From: SBAX01 sp964421865 | GTDB lineage: Bacteria > Planctomycetota > Phycisphaerae > UBA1845 | DNA: 25,487 nt | Direction: 5' to 3' | Assembly (NCBI GenBank): GCA_964421865.1 | Contig: CAYQZH010000019.1 | Coordinates: 1 to 25,487 of the forward strand | Part shown: positions 22,808-25,487 of the stretch, in pieces | Layout of the letters: every line of letters begins with the position of its first letter | Position numbering within the stretch: position 1 is the first letter of the stretch | Notes under the pieces: generated by a model | What the model saw: only the letters and a program-made list of their open reading frames with translations | Databases searched by the model: none | Told to the model about the DNA's origin: nothing | Translations under genes and position numbers: made by a program

Positions 22808-24466
22808 CTATCGCGGCTCGTTGTCGTTGACGAATACGACGCGGACGGACATAGGATTCACCCACAATGAAATGTGTCCCTCAGGGTTGACAAACTGCCG
22901 GCTGCCGCCGACTTGAAGCCGCGTCATCTTGGTAAGGTCCGGGGCGATGGAACTCCCGCCCGGACCCTTCTTCGGCGGTACCTTGAGCTGGGGACTCATC
23001 AAGGCCACGAGCTGGCCGGGCTTGCCCGCGGGAAGCGAAACCTTCTGCTTGGCGGAGCCGTAGTTCACAACCAGGATGACTTCATCGCCGGGCAGCGCTC
23101 GTGCAAAGGCGAGGAGCTTCCGCTCGTCGTCGAGCAGGACAGGCCTCAGCTCCCCACGGCGCAATGGGGCATACTTCTCGCGCAGCTTGTGAAGCCACTG
23201 AACCACGGCGAAACAATCGCCGCGAAAGTGGGGCGACTTGGCTGGAGGATCGGGAAGGTCGCTCCACCACATCGGCGCAGTGGTGTAGGGCTTCGGGCCT
23301 CCATACATCCCGACCTCGTCCCCGTAGTAAGCCACCGGCGTACCGAGGTAAAAGTGTTGGAAGATCGTCGCCAGCCGCCAGCGGTCGATGGCGTCGTCGA
23401 GAGGCGTGGGGCCGGGTGACGGCGCCTCAGTGCCGGCGGCGGCCGAACGCGGCTCGGACAGGTACGTCAGAAGTCGCGGACCGTTGACCGCACTCAATAG
23501 GTTGAGGTTGGAGAGGCGTGCATCGGCGGGGCAGTGCGGATCGAGGGCCCGCAGCGTGTCGAAGAACTCCTTGGCCCGCGGCGATGGATTCTGCGGACGG
23601 AAAAACTGCTGGATCGTCTCCGCGACATGGAAATCGAGGGCGAGGTCGTACGGCTCTTGAGACAGCCGGCCGACGGCGAACGGCCCCCCGGCGATCAACA
23701 CCGCGTTGGAGTTGGTTTTCTTGACCTGCTCCGCCAAGCGTCGCCAAAATCCCTTCTCGGCGCCCGGCGCCAAGCCTTGCGGCGTCTCCTCGAGCGAGCT
23801 GATCCACCCGTCTACACCATCGGACGGATCGCCGTCGCCGTTGGGATCCATCCACCGGCGGACGGCGGCCAAGGTGTAGGACTCCAGTTCGCTAATCCGC
23901 CCGCCGGGTCCGCCGATCGATCCGAACAAACCGCCGATCACGACCCGAAAGCCGGCCTCATGCGCCTGGCGGACGAGGTCGAGGAAGACACGGTCGGAGG
24001 CGGACCATTTCCACGTGGCCGGATCGGAGCCTTCGTCGTTGAGTTCCGCCAACTTGCCCTTGACCGCGAGGACCGGGTCGATGTGCCGCAGGTCGGGTTG
24101 CCGTAACCGGTCCTCGCCCGCTCCGTGGAAAACAGGCGAGAGGCATAGCGCGTTGACGCCGAGCTCCTTGAGGTAAGGCAGGCGTTGGATGACTCCCTGA
24201 AGATCGCCGCCATACCGCCTGGATTCCAGTTCCTTCCCGCGTGAATCGGTCTCCCCGGGTTTGCCCGTGGTCGCGGTTGGCCAGTCCGTCGACCAAGGGA
24301 CCGTACCCTGCGGGTCGTTCGAGGGGTCGCCGTTGGCGAATCGTGGGACGACGATGTAGTACCACCGGGCCTCGACAACCCATGAGGGAAGCGGTTCTCG
24401 TGCCCCGGCGGGCGGCGAGACCAGGGCTGCGAGAATCGCGAGAAGAGCGGCGTTTCGGACCCACAT
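22808..24466 (-). CDS. Secreted GH13 alpha-amylase-superfamily protein lacking catalytic residues
   Basis: The 552-aa protein has a signal peptide ('MWVRNAALLAILAALVSPPAGA'). The body matches neopullulanase/cyclomaltodextrinase-type GH13: 'YYIVVPRFANGDPSNDP', 'RRYGGDLQGVIQRLPYLKELGVNALCLSPVF', 'GTPVAYYGDEVGMYGGP', and a C-terminal beta domain. The four conserved regions have lost their key residues. Region I (about 172) reads 'VVIGGLFG' not 'DxVxNH'; region II (about 215-224) 'DGWISS' not 'DGWRLD'; region III (about 253-262) 'VLIAGGP' not 'xIVGE'; region IV (about 320-332) 'LLSAVNGPRLL' not 'LxSHDxxR'. So nucleophile, acid/base and stabiliser are all absent. The frame is intact and the fold motifs conserved, which suggests a selected non-catalytic role such as glycan binding. 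I start at the ATG at 24466 because the signal peptide begins there; an ATG at 24499 lies within the candidate promoter. Confidence 0.85.
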   Translation of the reverse strand: MWVRNAALLAILAALVSPPAGAREPLPSWVVEARWYYIVVPRFANGDPSNDPQGTVPWSTDWPTATTGKPGETDSRGKELESRRYGGDLQGVIQRLPYLKELGVNALCLSPVFHGAGEDRLRQPDLRHIDPVLAVKGKLAELNDEGSDPATWKWSASDRVFLDLVRQAHEAGFRVVIGGLFGSIGGPGGRISELESYTLAAVRRWMDPNGDGDPSDGVDGWISSLEETPQGLAPGAEKGFWRRLAEQVKKTNSNAVLIAGGPFAVGRLSQEPYDLALDFHVAETIQQFFRPQNPSPRAKEFFDTLRALDPHCPADARLSNLNLLSAVNGPRLLTYLSEPRSAAAGTEAPSPGPTPLDDAIDRWRLATIFQHFYLGTPVAYYGDEVGMYGGPKPYTTAPMWWSDLPDPPAKSPHFRGDCFAVVQWLHKLREKYAPLRRGELRPVLLDDERKLLAFARALPGDEVILVVNYGSAKQKVSLPAGKPGQLVALMSPQLKVPPKKGPGGSSIAPDLTKMTRLQVGGSRQFVNPEGHISLWVNPMSVRVVFVNDNEPR

Positions 24467-24476
24467 TTCATCCGAG

Positions 24477-24504
24477 ATTGTAGGTTCCCCCGGCTGCATG
24501 GCAA
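24477..24504 (-). promoter_or_regulatory. Candidate promoter of the GH13-like gene
   Basis: On the minus strand, TTGCCA (24499-24504), a 16-bp spacer, and TACAAT (24477-24482). The -10 ends only 10 nt before the ATG at 24466, so the transcript would have almost no leader. This fits the absence of a clear ribosome-binding site and supports the downstream start. Confidence 0.4.
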
Positions 24505-24616
24505 CGTGTGGGACGGGTCAACAGCGGAGGTCGGGTGTGCAAAGGCCGCAAGGGCGGTAAGATACGCCCGAAGCCGGGGCGCGGTTAACTAAGGAATCCT
24601 GCACGACGAGCCGACG

Positions 24617-25487
24617 ATGAAGAGCCGAAAAATCACCAAACGATCCAGCCTCAAGCGAACGAGCGGTCGAAAACGCGGCATCAAAAGGCCGCCGGTGCTG
24701 TTCGAGAAAACGCACAAGATCATCAACCGCATCAACGAGATGATCGACGGTACGTTCCTGACCTATTGGACCTCCGAGTACGGGGCCATTTGCGGGAATG
24801 ACGTACAGGCGATGTACGAAGCGCTGAAGGTCGTCAAGCCGCAGGAGCGGATCACGCTGTTCGTCAAATCCGACGGCGGCGACGGGCAGTCGGCGCTGCG
24901 GCTCATCCATTTGCTTCGCGAATACGTGCGTCATTTGACGGTCGTGGTTCCGTTGGAGTGCGCCTCGGCGGCGACGATGCTGGCCTTGGGGGCGGATGAG
25001 ATTCAGATGGGCCCGCTGGCGTTCTTGACGCCGGTGGATACCTCGCTGGAACACGCCATGGGTCCGGTGGATCCGCGCAACGAAACGGCCTACGTGGGCC
25101 AGGACGAGGTGCAGCGCGTCCTTACCCTATGGCAAAAGCACTCCCCGCAAAGCGACGTGAACCCGTTTCAGGAATTGTACAAGTACCTGCACCCCTTGGT
25201 GATCGGGGCCGTGGATCGCGCCACCTCGCTGTCCATCCGCCTTTGCACGGAGATTCTGCGATACCACATGACCGTGCCGCAGGAGGCGGAACGGATCGCC
25301 AATGCCCTCAACGCCCAGTATCCCGCCCACGAGTATCCGATCACCCCGCGCGAGGCCCGGGTGCTGGGGCTGAACGTCAAGGACCTCGCCCCGGAGCTGA
25401 ACGACGTTCTGCTGGAGCTCAACAACCTGTACTCGGAGATGGGCCAGCGGGCGGTGACGGACTACGACGAGCACAACTACCACAACA
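24617..25487 (+). CDS. SDH_sah / ClpP-fold serine protease family protein (3' end beyond the window)
   Basis: The open frame runs from the ATG at 24617 to the window edge without a stop (290 codons seen). The N-terminus is strongly basic (KSRKITKRSSLKRTSGRKRG). Then comes a crotonase/ClpP-like core: 'RITLFVKSDGGDGQSALRLIHLLREY' (oxyanion-loop region), and 'VPLECASAATMLALGADEIQMGP' where the Ser of 'CASAAT' is the expected nucleophile, followed by 'FLTPVDTSL'. This fits the SDH_sah group (named for serine dehydrogenase proteinase), which also includes ClpP-like membrane-associated peptidases. 'TPREARVLGLNV' near residue 250 matches the 'ea.elGl.v' close of such folds. No membrane helix or signal peptide is seen in the visible part. 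No strong SD is near the ATG. The substrate is unknown. Confidence 0.75.
   Translation, partial: MKSRKITKRSSLKRTSGRKRGIKRPPVLFEKTHKIINRINEMIDGTFLTYWTSEYGAICGNDVQAMYEALKVVKPQERITLFVKSDGGDGQSALRLIHLLREYVRHLTVVVPLECASAATMLALGADEIQMGPLAFLTPVDTSLEHAMGPVDPRNETAYVGQDEVQRVLTLWQKHSPQSDVNPFQELYKYLHPLVIGAVDRATSLSIRLCTEILRYHMTVPQEAERIANALNAQYPAHEYPITPREARVLGLNVKDLAPELNDVLLELNNLYSEMGQRAVTDYDEHNYHN

Noticed and set aside
22608..22865. 85-codon minus-strand frame between the pseudo-amylase and rhodanese genes
   Set aside because: It overlaps the end of the pseudo-amylase gene in another frame, has no recognisable motif, and reaches the rhodanese start; more likely a chance frame in the spacer.

Overview
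The window is GC-rich bacterial chromosome, probably from a planctomycete-like lineage (Planctomycetota, perhaps Phycisphaerae-like; Acidobacteriota is the main alternative). The lineage call rests on gene style only: a serine/threonine kinase fused to a TolB/WD40-type propeller, an ATP synthase c subunit made with a cleavable signal peptide, a long insertion in AtpA, an SDH_sah/ClpP-fold protease, and many secreted proteins of uncertain role. No rRNA, tRNA, CRISPR array or classical IS transposase was found.

Layout. 1-6.3 kb, minus strand: an S1-domain protein (rpsA-like), a 717-bp spacer, a 923-aa kinase-propeller receptor, and asd (aspartate-semialdehyde dehydrogenase). 6.4-15.3 kb, plus strand: a complete F0F1 ATP synthase operon in classical order, atpZ-like, atpI-like, atpB, atpE, atpF, atpH, atpA, atpG, atpD, atpC, behind a plausible sigma70-type promoter. 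15.3-17.2 kb, minus strand: two exported proteins, one LolA/DUF2092-like and one probably outer-membrane. 17.5-21.4 kb, plus strand: a surface-glycan type cassette with a CgeB-like glycosyltransferase fused to an FkbM methyltransferase, a second paralogous glycosyltransferase, and a free-standing FkbM methyltransferase. 21.4-24.5 kb, minus strand: a rhodanese gene overlapping a DoxX/MauE-like membrane protein gene, and a GH13 (alpha-amylase superfamily) protein. From 24.6 kb, plus strand: an SDH_sah-type serine protease that runs off the window.

Two things stand out. First, the atp operon carries one family of GAATGCGG-type inverted repeats at three junctions (atpB/atpE, atpG/atpD, atpD/atpC) and I see it nowhere else in the window. 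The atpG/atpD copy is about 435 bp, has a perfect 17-bp terminal inverted repeat, and encodes a four-helix-bundle protein of the 23S rRNA intervening-sequence (S23/TIGR02436) family. It looks like an IVS-type element sitting inside a protein-coding operon; the other two copies look like gene-less versions, and the atpB/atpE copy contains a second, nested palindrome. Second, the GH13 protein keeps the fold signatures of a neopullulanase/cyclomaltodextrinase-type enzyme but lacks the catalytic residues in all four conserved regions, so it reads as a secreted pseudo-amylase.

All family assignments come from reading motifs by eye; no database search was possible.
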